Made by a program: the position numbers and the translations under genes. From positions 2,108,001-2,172,000 of the forward strand of contig JAKUDP010000004.1 in assembly GCA_022570795.1 (NCBI GenBank): DNA of 64,000 bases, read 5' to 3'. Origin of the DNA: Sphaerulina vaccinii. Taxonomy: Eukaryota; Ascomycota; Dothideomycetes; Mycosphaerellales; Mycosphaerellaceae. Positions 31,027 through 40,704 of the stretch are shown here, piece after piece. A model generated the notes under the pieces. The model saw only the letters and a program-made list of their open reading frames with translations. It was not told where the DNA came from and searched no databases. Numbering within the stretch: the first letter of the stretch is position 1; every line of letters starts with the position of its first letter.

Positions 31027-32460
31027 ATGTCTACATTACAGCTGGAGCGAACGAGCCTCGAGCCTCGCAACACTATGACAACAAGGGAAGTAGCAGACTC
31101 TGCAACGCACAGATGTCTTCACACGAATGAACTACTAGCCATCATACTGTCGCATCTCCCACGAGAATATTTACCACAAGCCCGAGAAGTCTGCAGTCGT
31201 TGGAAGGACTCCACCGAATCTTCTCCGAGTCTACAAAATACGCTACAGGAAGCACTCTTCTATAAGCCAATAGAACCAACCCGATGGCTTGACTGGAGTA
31301 CTCGCCGTTACCGCATCACCCGAACGAACAACTCCAGGCTCAACGCACAATCTGTAATTGTCAAGTTGAATCCCAAGCTCGCCGCCCTGGATCCGCGATC
31401 AAGAAGCAGGCCTTTCGATATATCGGTGTGGATCGAAAGCAGAGATATGGAGGAGCTTAAGAAAGCTCCGAAGGAAGCCAAGTGGCGACATTTCTTTGTT
31501 ACACAGCCGCCTTGTGTATCTGTGTTGATGGACACTGCATTGCACGTTACTGATGAGCTCTTGCGAAACGATGCGGGTGTCCGCCTGGGTGACGTTATCG
31601 ACGCATGGGCAGGTGGGTACGGTCTACTCCGAATTTGTGACTGTGTGGAAGAGACAGCGCCGTCCGTTCAGAAGGCATTGCAGCCTTCGCCCATAGAGAA
31701 GTAATCATCACTATGATCCTCCATCCGGCCCCTCTCTCACGTTGTTCACAGATGCCTCCGCACGAACGAGCTACTCGCAATGATATTGTCTTACCTTCCA
31801 CGAAACACCTTACCCGAAGTTCGAAAGGTCTGCAGTCTCTGGAACGAATCTATTAAGACTGCGCCGGAGCTACGAGACGCACTCCCGGAAGCTCTATTCT
31901 ACAAACCGGAAGCAAAGACTAGGTGGATATCCTACACAAGATCTGGTCGCGCAGGAAGCTTCTATACCGCACACATCGACAAACGACACGAACCAATTAA
32001 TGCCGATAACAAAGTCTTCATCGCCAGGCTACATCCTCTCTTCGGAACGCTGCAAAGCTATCGCCACGTAACACAGTGCAAAGCACACCCTAGTGGAGGA
32101 GTCAACCTTTGGATATCCGGTTCCGAGATCCAAAAGCTAAAGAGTGTGTACAAGACAGCCAAATGGCGAGATGCATTCGTTGCGCAACCGCCATGTGTAC
32201 TTGTGATCATTTATGACATGGGGTCAGAAGAGCACCGAGAAGTGTCACGAGATCAAGGCGTTCGCCTGAGTGATGTGCTGGAGGTGTTGAGTGGGGACCA
32301 AGCTTGCTTCACTATGCTTGGATGCGTAACGGAGAAAGAAAGGTATGTCGAAGAGGCGTTGGAAAGAGAGAGGACGAAACAGGAGAAGATTCGTGAGTAT
32401 AAGCGCAACGGGGGCGTTGACAACTCGACTCGGTATCCGATGAGCAGACTAAAAATGTAG
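31027..32460 (+). CDS. F-box protein made of two tandem F-box modules
   Basis: Two homologous open frames lie head to tail: 31027-31704 and one open into 32460. The first ends at a TAA that falls inside a good splice donor (GAGAA|GTAATC). A 51-bp intron 31701-31751 with a CTCAC branch-like site and TTCACAG acceptor joins them in phase, giving about 460 residues; an alternative start is Met at 31075. Module 1 has CLHTNELLAIILSHLPRE with REVCSRW, LFYKP, AKWRHFFVTQPPCV and GVRLGDV. Module 2 repeats CLRTNELLAMILSYLPRN with RKVCSLW, LFYKP, AKWRDAFVAQPPCV and GVRLSDV. The splice supplies the first half of the second F-box, which otherwise lacks a start codon. Probably an SCF substrate receptor; target unknown. 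Two separate genes remain possible. Confidence 0.65.
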
Positions 32461-33013
32461 AGCACGGCCATCTGAGGCATTGGGGAAGCGAGTTTCACTC
32501 GTCGTTCAATAAGTATCTCTCGAAGACGCCCGCCGACTACGCCTGCGAAGCTGGAAACATATAGCAGCGATGGCTCTCCCACTCGAACGGAGATGAGACC
32601 ACGCATAGACATCTCACGCATTTAGACTTACATCTGGACCGACCGAGCTCATCCACATGGTGCTTTAGCACATCGAACGCCATGTTTTGGAAGCTCTTCT
32701 CGAATATTGTCTTTTCATAGCTGAGCGATATCTGTGGACATTCATGGCCTGTCAAGGATTGGGCGGGTGTGGTGAAAGCGGCCGCAGTTATAGATGCTGT
32801 TCGGGAATTATTGAGTCTGGAAAGTCTGCTAGGGTAGCAGCGAGAGTGTGTGCGCGAAATGAAGTGAAGTTCACCGCAATGAAGTGAGAAGTCATTTGAG
32901 GCAGTCACCTGGACCACCAATCTCTTCACATACGCACGACACCATTTCATACCTTCGTTCCACAACTCACTAACCACACAGACCTAGCGCCGACCAACCT
33001 CGCCCTCAGCACG
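32461..33013. other. Intergenic region between F-box and BTB-like genes
   Basis: 553 bp. No recognisable gene; a minus-strand frame across 32537-32977 lacks domain character. It probably contains the promoter of the next gene. Confidence 0.4.
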
Positions 33014-33830
33014 ATGGCAAAGACACGAAAAACATCTAAGCCAACCGCTTTCTCCAAAGCACGACCACGCAAGAAACGAGCTCCTGCAAAACGTCAGACA
33101 AGGTGCCTAGTCCCTCCCATCCCACTCCGGCAGTACTCTCACTAATAGCAACCCTCTGAACAACAGAAAACCTCCCCATTCCCCTCCACCCAATACAATC
33201 GAAATCCTAACACCTAACATCCTCCGCCACGGTCCCTTTCACCTCCCTGCACAAAGCCTCCGAGACCGCTCAGCTTTCATCGATGCCAAATGTCTTGCTA
33301 TCTTCGAACAACACCAAGAGAAGTCCACCGCACGTGCAGCTAGAAAGCCTCCGACTTACAAAATCAGTCTACCGGAAGTCGAGCACCACCTTTTCGCCAG
33401 TTACGCGCATCTTCTGAGCACCGATGAGATCGAACTTGATTTTCCGGAAGCACCACTAAAGGACATCGATGAGGCATGGACTCGACTGGTCGACTTGTGG
33501 TATTTATGTCAAAAGCTCGAAGATCCGAAGGGTTGCAATATTGTGATGGATGCGGTGGTTGAACATATTGGGATTGATTTTCCGAGCTGTGAAGCTGTGA
33601 AGGAGGTTTATGCTAGTACGGAGACTGCAGAGGATCCTTGGAGACGGGCGCTGGTTGATGAGGTTGTGGAGAGGAGGAGTGGAGGGGAGTTGTTGGAGAT
33701 TCTGGATGAGGTGGATGTCGTGGGCTTCCATCGGGAGGTTATGTTTGCGCTGGTGGTGCAGAGGGAGAGGAGTGGGAGGGTTGGTGGGTTGCTGAGGTGT
33801 CTTGGGAGGTATCATGTTGTGGTGAGCTGA
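33014..33830 (+). CDS. BTB/POZ-like fungal protein
   Basis: Exons 33014-33102 and 33167-33830 (64-bp GT-AG intron) give 250 residues. A lysine/arginine-rich N-terminus (KTRKTSKPTAFSKARPRKKR) could be a nuclear localisation signal. It is followed by a region with the rhythm of fungal BTB-type proteins: FHLPAQSLRDRSAFIDAK, VEHHLFASYAHLLSTDEIEL, and WTRLVDLWYLCQKLEDPKGC with NIVMDAVVEHI. Such proteins typically read 'LvdLYvLAdkLqd...' at this place, and are thought to act as adaptors in cullin-3 ligases or chromatin. The direct BTB core is degenerate, so the assignment rests mainly on the LVDLWYLCQKL block. Confidence 0.6.
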
Positions 33831-34133
33831 GTTGAGGATCTCTGCGATTGTAGTAAGCACTGCGGCACCATAGTCGTGGACGCTGCGGCTCTTGAAGCGA
33901 GAGACAGGTATGGAGAGAACTGGTCATATCTTTCAATGCTTTTGAGTTTGTACATAGCCCGTGTGTATCGTATGCTACAACCAAGAACTCCTTCCCATGA
34001 TAAGCAGACAGCAGACAGCAGGGCCAAGAGCACTTCTTCGGCCAGACTGTTCAGAAGCTCCCATGCATCACAATCGTCTCACTTCTCTTCTGATTTTCCG
34101 CGCTATGCTGTACTTATGCTCATCAATGCTGTC
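33831..34133. other. Short convergent intergenic region
   Basis: 303 bp between the BTB-like and channel gene stops. Nothing recognisable besides expected 3' UTRs. Confidence 0.4.
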
Positions 34134-37016
34134 CTAAACACCAGAGTAAGGTCTCATACCACCAAACTCATCATCATCTCCATCTACTCGTTCAGAAGCT
34201 GTGGGCTGCAACTGTCGATTTCTGTACGGATTGCTCGCACTACGTTGTGGTGGAAGCTGGTTCATTTCCATAGGAGAAGTCGGGGCAATGTTGGGCAGAT
34301 TGGCCTGCGCAGGCTGATACTGCGTTGGTGGCGCGCTGTAAGGTGCCGGGTAGTTGGTATAAGTAGGTCGCTGTTCTTCGAAAGAGTTGGGCTGACGTGC
34401 TAAGCCAGGCGTGTTGATCTGGGGAACAGTCTGAGACTCGTGCAATGGACGCGGAACGCCTCTAATGCTGGGCTTCCGCTTGCCTCGGGTTGTCTCGCGC
34501 TGCAGGAGACCACGGACATCGTTCAGTGCGTCTTGTTGATCGATGCTAGGACGTTCGCCGAGGGTGCTGGAGCTGTCGTCGCGGCCAGTTGCCCAGGCAT
34601 TACCTGCGTTGTCTCGCGCGGTGTCTTTCGCCGGGTCGCGTGCATTCAATTCTCCTATCGCTGGATCTTGAAAGCTCAGGCCAGGAAGGACGCCTCCTTT
34701 GTTTGAAGTGATTGGACTCAAGCCAGATCCGGCTGCTCTTGCTTCCTCGATCTTCTTGGTTGGTATCATGCGAGCCCTCTCTCTGCCATCTGCAGCGTGT
34801 TCGGCATTCTCCTTCGCCTCGGAGTCAGAGATGGCAACCGAGTAGTTCGGGTTGGCAGCGCTGCCTGCAGCATCTCCGCCACCTCCCGGTGCGTGAATGG
34901 GCACGGCTCTGAGAGCAGCGATCAAGGCGCACATGAACTTGCTGCGTCGCGCTGCTCGAAGTGTCTCATTAGACCAGTTACTCTTGTGTCTGATCTCACA
35001 CTTGAGTTGCATCTTCGACAAGTCAGAAGTACCGAGCACTTCGATCTCTACCTCAGGCTGGAAGTCGCGGCTGTTCTCTTTGTTCGTGACGAACTTGGTC
35101 ATCTCGTTCTTCAGAATCTGAACATCGTCGAAGCTTGTGTCGAACGACACATCCAGAGTGATCTGCTCAGTCTGAGCCAAGCTGCGAGAGACATTGTCCA
35201 AGGAAAGACTGTTCAGCACGACGTTGGGGTATTGACAGAGCTGTCCTGTCTTGAGACCATATGCGCGCTTGAAGATCGTGTAAAGCAGACTGATGTGCTC
35301 AACAACATAAGCTTCGCCTGCAATGTCGACGCGGTCACCAACATCGAAAGGATGCTTGACGAAGAGAAAGATGCAAGAACCGAGAATCTCCTGAGCTGTC
35401 ACCGAGAAGACGAAGGACAGCGACAGAAGTGCTGTTCCAGTTGTGGCCAGTGTGGTGACGAAGTTGGTGTTGAGGAAAGCAATGAAGATGAAGACGACAG
35501 CGACTAGGACAATCGAGCACAGCATACGGTCCAGAACACTAATGGCTTGTGCCACATCGGTCATGGAGGTTCCAATCGCCTTACGCTCGCGCCCCCACTC
35601 GACGACAGTTTGAATCATCTCATCCAGGGAGATGTCACCGTTGCCGTCACGGTCCAATGCTTCGTATGCCTCTTCTGCTTCATGTCGACGCTCCGGTCCC
35701 AAGACTTCAATGATGTCGTCCTCGGATAGCTCCTCGTTGCCCTCAACCACCAAACTCATCCAGATGCGGCGTGCCAAAGCTTCAGAAGTACGGCGCTTCT
35801 CGAGTGCCTCGACTACTATCGAGTGAGAGCTGTTCGGGTTAAACACTTCCTTGCCAGTGATTTCAGATGCAACATTGCCGAATGCTGATGTAACCTTATC
35901 ACCGACACGTCCTACAGTCTGCAGCATTCTCATAGGCGTGGCAGATCCAGAGCGTCGGTGGTGCGCTTTACTACTCTTCTTCTTCTTCGCACCAAACACA
36001 GCCAGATTGATTTGGTCTGCGATGGCGTAGTCCTCTTCGGCGAACTCGTGGCAGTACTGCGGGAAGATTGCCTTCGATGCATCGTAGAGCAGTCCAAGGA
36101 TGTAGACCTGTCTCTTAGAGTCCTTGATTCTGGAGTTGAACTGCTTTGCGTGGTAGTTGATGCTGATGAGTTGTATGATGAGCTTCTCACCCAAGAAGAC
36201 CAGAGTGCACACAACAGCTGCACCTAGAACCTTTTGGACAATGTCAACCCAGGTTCCTGTTCCCGTATCGAGGGTGTGTGCTGTCTGGCTATTGTATGGA
36301 TTTCGTGTCATCAGAGGCTTGAAAGTAGCTAAGCTCGTTACAGCCCAGCCAACAAGTGAGAGAGGTATCTCCAGCTTTCGAATGACACTTGCGTACTTTC
36401 GCACTCCAGAGCTGACAACGCCAACTAACATCTGAAAGAGGAATGGCAAGAAGTGTGCCACGAGCTTGCTGACCCATAAGCTGAGCCAGATGATCTCCAC
36501 CCAGGTGAAGAACCAAACGATCGGCACTCCAGCAAGCTTAGGAGTGTTGCGCTCGCTGTAGAAGCTGCCCACGATAATGGGTACCGCAATGAGAAGTCCT
36601 AATGGCAGGACATAAAGAAAGTATCTCGTGATGATTGAGAAGTTCAAGATCTTGTTGTAAATCTTTCCCATCTTCGTGACTCTGTCCACATCTTCTTCAT
36701 ATCCTTTCCTGCTAGCACTGCCATCCTGTACAGGCTTGACTCGGCGGCCTCTAAAGAAGCCTCCACTGCTTTGCTTTTCTGAGATTGTGTTCATGGGTTG
36801 AAGGTTTTCGGCTGTGTGACTCGCGTTCCGAAGTCCACCACCGCTGCTGGCATTGGTGCGGACTTGTTCGAGAGGTATGTCGATCGTGGCATCATTGCCG
36901 CCATAGCTGGTATTATTGTACGCCATGTTGTCGGAGTGGCCTGCCGGTATGGGTTGGAAGCCTTCGCGTGAGAAGCGATTGCTTTGTGAAGGGCGGGCGT
37001 GCAGGTGTGAGGACAT
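34134..37016 (-). CDS. Mechanosensitive ion channel of MscS type with EF-hand (Msy1/Msy2-like)
   Basis: Intronless frame of 960 residues. The soluble N-terminus is followed by hydrophobic helices (YFLYVLPLGLLIAVPIIVG; VWFFTWVEIIWLSLWVSKLV; VVCTLVFLGEKLIIQLISI). A canonical EF-hand loop DRDGNGDISLDE then lies just before the pore domain. The pore helix and MscS beta domain follow: LATTGTALLSLSFVFSVTAQEILGSCIFLFVKHPFDVGDRVDI, then YPNVVLNSLSLDNVSRS. The C-terminal about 250 residues are Pro/Gln/Asn-rich and disordered. The domain order equals fission yeast Msy1/Msy2 and Aspergillus homologues, which sit in the ER/cortical ER and control calcium release on hypo-osmotic shock. Calcium binding is supported by intact acidic positions in the loop. 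Confidence 0.93.
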   Translation of the reverse strand: MSSHLHARPSQSNRFSREGFQPIPAGHSDNMAYNNTSYGGNDATIDIPLEQVRTNASSGGGLRNASHTAENLQPMNTISEKQSSGGFFRGRRVKPVQDGSASRKGYEEDVDRVTKMGKIYNKILNFSIITRYFLYVLPLGLLIAVPIIVGSFYSERNTPKLAGVPIVWFFTWVEIIWLSLWVSKLVAHFLPFLFQMLVGVVSSGVRKYASVIRKLEIPLSLVGWAVTSLATFKPLMTRNPYNSQTAHTLDTGTGTWVDIVQKVLGAAVVCTLVFLGEKLIIQLISINYHAKQFNSRIKDSKRQVYILGLLYDASKAIFPQYCHEFAEEDYAIADQINLAVFGAKKKKSSKAHHRRSGSATPMRMLQTVGRVGDKVTSAFGNVASEITGKEVFNPNSSHSIVVEALEKRRTSEALARRIWMSLVVEGNEELSEDDIIEVLGPERRHEAEEAYEALDRDGNGDISLDEMIQTVVEWGRERKAIGTSMTDVAQAISVLDRMLCSIVLVAVVFIFIAFLNTNFVTTLATTGTALLSLSFVFSVTAQEILGSCIFLFVKHPFDVGDRVDIAGEAYVVEHISLLYTIFKRAYGLKTGQLCQYPNVVLNSLSLDNVSRSLAQTEQITLDVSFDTSFDDVQILKNEMTKFVTNKENSRDFQPEVEIEVLGTSDLSKMQLKCEIRHKSNWSNETLRAARRSKFMCALIAALRAVPIHAPGGGGDAAGSAANPNYSVAISDSEAKENAEHAADGRERARMIPTKKIEEARAAGSGLSPITSNKGGVLPGLSFQDPAIGELNARDPAKDTARDNAGNAWATGRDDSSSTLGERPSIDQQDALNDVRGLLQRETTRGKRKPSIRGVPRPLHESQTVPQINTPGLARQPNSFEEQRPTYTNYPAPYSAPPTQYQPAQANLPNIAPTSPMEMNQLPPQRSASNPYRNRQLQPTASERVDGDDDEFGGMRPYSGV

Positions 37017-38210
37017 GCTGCTACCTCAGGTGAGGTTCGAATCGTGGAGATGTACTCGAGCGAGTGTGGTCGTATATCTCCCTCCTCAGATATCGCGTAT
37101 CATGTGGTGTCTGCTGTTTCCCAATGCGAGTTCGATTCAGTTGTGCGCCTAGCACTCTGAGCTGTGTTTGTGTTTGTTGAGGAGATTCGTGAAACGCTCC
37201 AAATACAGATTGGTGCAGAAGAAGCAGTTTTCGATTAATGACGTGGTGCAGAGTCCAATGGCTGAAGCTGGAATTCGTATAACGACAGTGGGTGTGGTAG
37301 AAGGAAATGCGATAGGTACAGTAGGGAGGAGAGGTATGTAAGAGGTGGAGCAAGGAGAGTAAAGGTCTTCACTTGCTCATCGGGAGGAATTCCTCGTTGT
37401 CATATCTACAGTATCCAGCATCGACAGCCAAGTTTCATCTTTGCGTACGAGGCTCTCGGTTGGCGTGTTCCTGTCCACAGCGTGCGGTTGTGGCGCTTGC
37501 TAGTGCACGTCAAGAAAAGATCTAGCAAAGCTTCGAGGAATGCCATTGGAGGGCGAAGTGCCTGTAGACTGTTACAGAGTGCGACAAGTCCTTTCGTATC
37601 AATCTTATGGCGCTCAACTTGTGCTCGAAGATAATACGCCTTCTTTCCCGACTTCCATACAGCATCAGAGCGAGTAGGAGTAGCTGTATCGTTCCTGCTT
37701 CTGCTCGGGTGTTCCTGCCGCGAAGCCAAGAGATCTCCAAGTGAGGAAGTCCGATCCCTGAAGACCCTGCTTCAAAAATAGGGCGGCAACACGCGGCCAT
37801 TCGTGTGCCAAACAACGACAGCAACTTCAACCGTCCGCGGCGAGAGGCGACGATGACGATCAGCTCGATATAGCAGACACGGCACCAGTCTGAGGACGGA
37901 CTGCGAGAAAGCTAAGACGAAGCACGAGACTGGTCAACAAGCCCAGCAAGCCTCTCGAATTCGAACTGCCGAACGTTTGCCAGTTTACTCCTCACGACTC
38001 TGATATGTCCGCTCGAGTAATCATTGCTATGCAGCATAGATATGCATGGCCAGGATGAGAGCTGCCCCTCTCAATTCATTACTTGAAGCGAGCAGAGTCG
38101 CAATTAATCGCAAAGATATCTTGGTCAGGAAGTGGTATACTGTATACACCATACTGCAGTTCTCAAGACTTTCGCCGATATAAGTACTCAACATCCTAGC
38201 TAACATCAAG
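37017..38210. other. Divergent promoter region, mechanosensitive channel (-) / aldehyde dehydrogenase (+)
   Basis: 1.2 kb. A minus-strand frame of 107 codons at 37406-37729 has no recognised domain and is not called. A GGTTCGAATC stretch near 37030 resembles a tRNA T-loop, but there is no tRNA around it. Confidence 0.4.
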
Positions 38211-39833
38211 ATGCCTCCTGAGACGAGACTGTTCATCGACAATGAGGTATGGCAAGCCCGCAGGTCCACGAACATGACCAACACTGCTATGTAGTATGTC
38301 GAGAGCTCCTCAGGCGAATACTTAACAGTCTACAACCCCTACGATGGCTCCCTGGTGTCCGACAAGATCCACGCCGCAGGCTCGAAAGAAGTGGATCTTG
38401 CCGTAACAGCTGCAACGAGAGCCTTTAAAGGCCCTTGGGGCAAAACAGATCCCACAGATCGAGCCAAGGCCATGCAAAAGTTCGCAAGCCTCCTCCGAGA
38501 AAATGCGCCTACACTCGGAGCTCTCGATACCAAATGTATGGGATCAGCCATCACACTCCAAACAATGGCCTACCACGTAGCAGCAAATCTCTTCGAATAC
38601 TACGCTGGCCTCGCAGATAAGATCCATGGCGAAGCCGCATATCCTTCCAGTAGCGGACGGTATCGAATCGTGCAACGGGAACCGATTGGAGTATGTAGTG
38701 GAATTGGAGCTTGGAATGTTTCTGCTATGCTTTTCGGGTATAAAGCTGCTCCAGCCTTGGCAGCTGGAAACACATTCATCTACAAGCCTTCAGAGAAAGC
38801 TCCCCTTGGTGTCCACGCAATGGGTTTTCTCATTAAGGAATGTTTCCCGCCGGGCACGATTAACATCTTGAATGGTGCCGGTAAGACTGGAGAGTTGCTG
38901 GCTTCGCACATGAAGATTAGACAGATTTCTTTCACGGGCAGTACCGCTACCGGTAGGAAGATTCAGCAGGCTGCTGCTATGAGCAACTTGAAGCGTGTGA
39001 GTTTGGAACTGGGTGGAAAGAGTCCAAGTTTGGTGTTTGAGGATGCGGATCTCGAGTTGGCTGTGAGGAAGCAAGTGCTCTCTTCTAGACTGCAAGAAGA
39101 TGACTGACCTGTCGCTAGATCTGCAGAGGGCTCCCTTCTCAACTCCGGTCAAGTCTGCGCCATGGCCTCACGCATCTTCGTGCAGGAGTCCATTGCAGAT
39201 AAGTTCATCGCAGAATTGAAGACCGCTTTTGAACTCGCTGCGAGTCAAGGCATGGGCGACCCAGCTACTGAACGAACCACAATTGGTCCACTGGCAGATA
39301 AAGCTCAGTTTGAGCGAGTATTGGGTTTCTTGGATACTGACGAGAAGGACGGACAGCTAGTCACTGGTGGTGGTACATCCATCCTCAAAGGAGGATTGTT
39401 CATCATGCCAACCATATTCGCCGACACATCAGCATCCTCGCGCATCAACCAAGAGGAGATCTTCGGTCCCGTGATCTCCATACGTCGCTTCAAGACTGAA
39501 GAAGAGGCCATTGAGATGGCCAATGACACAGAGTATGGTCTCTCTGCGTGTGTATACACCGGATCGATCAGCCGAGCGTTACGAGTCACTCGTCAACTCG
39601 AGGCTGGAACTGTTGCTGTCAATGACTGGTACTTTCCTGAAACAGGCTCGCCTTTAGGTGGAGTCAAACAGTCGGGTTATGGTAGGGAAGGGGGTATCGA
39701 AGGGCTCGATGAGTACTTGCAGACGAAGACTATTCAGATCACGTAAGTGGTCTGCTTATGACAGATGGGCGACGCAATACTGACTGTGTTTAGTGTTGCT
39801 CCTATGAAGACGAGATCAGAAGCCGCTACGTGA
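38211..39833 (+). CDS. NAD(P)-dependent aldehyde dehydrogenase
   Basis: Four exons: 38211-38246, 38295-39070, 39119-39742 and 39794-39833, about 491 residues, the normal ALDH length. The general-base glutamate is in LELGGKSPSLVFED and the catalytic cysteine in LLNSGQVCAMASR; the cofactor segments IGAWNVSAML, YKPSEKAPLG and ISFTGSTATGRKIQ are all present, as is EIFGPVISI. Intron 2 begins with GC (AA|GCAAGT...CTAG): only this GC-AG splice keeps the frame and gives the exact spacing between AV and GQVC seen in ALDHs. The last exon is tiny; without it the protein would stop seven bases later at QIT. Oxidises aldehydes to acids; the physiological substrate is unknown and no organelle signal is evident. 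Confidence 0.9.
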
Positions 39834-40704
39834 AAGCCGCTCGGCAGATGCTATCGGCTCAGAAACCAGCACTCCTTCGCGGAAGAAGAATCACGAACAT
39901 ATGCGGCAATTGTGAAAGAAAGAGATATTCTGCCTCGATACGAGCGCACATAAAATGCTTGCCGATACAGCCGTTTGATATGGGTCCTCTCCAGGTCTCC
40001 GCTTTCGAACCCCAGTCACGTTGCAGTACTGGGAAAGCTTGGACGTTTGCTTGGTGAGCTTTGCATGCGGCTAATGTTCATCAGTAGTTCTGCGGCGTAC
40101 ACATCCAGATGACGAGACCATGGCTCCATTCACTGGTGCTAGGCCTTACTTAGCCACGAACATCTCGCCTATCTCGGCCATCCCGTCGTAATGCTCTGCC
40201 GAGCTTGTTGCTTTGACCGACTTCATCAAAGACTTCCTTTCCAGACCTATCTCCATAATCCACGGGCTCCACTGCTATCGGTCCTTTCACCACACATCTC
40301 CATCAAGACTCCATGTGGCGTGCCATGGGGTTGCGAGGCAGAGCACATCACTCGGCGGCGTACTTTTCTCGGCCTCTTTTCGCATCTCCAATACCTCCAG
40401 TGGGGAGTGCCATGACCACGCGAGCAGGTCGGCACGTGGATAACGACTAGTCAACGAGCCTAGTGCCTGTTAGCAGATTCTTATTCGACCAGCAGCGATC
40501 GTATTATTGCTGTAGAGGTGGTCTGCTACTTGAAGTGGAGCTGATCGAGCGAAAAGCCCGATGCCTAGCTAATTCGACATTAGAGCGTAGCGATCCATCA
40601 TGGCCAACGCCGGGTACAAAAGCATAACCGTTCCTAGTCTTGTGCAGCTTGCAGCCTGGACATCTCTCACAGTACCCGAATTGATACCACCGATCCCTTA
40701 GAAG
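39834..40704. other. Intergenic region between aldehyde dehydrogenase and beta-glucosidase
   Basis: 871 bp, tandem genes on the plus strand. It should contain the beta-glucosidase promoter. No convincing ORF or RNA gene seen. Confidence 0.4.

Noticed and set aside
37406..37729. Minus-strand 107-codon frame
   Set aside because: No domain, no supporting context; kept out as chance.
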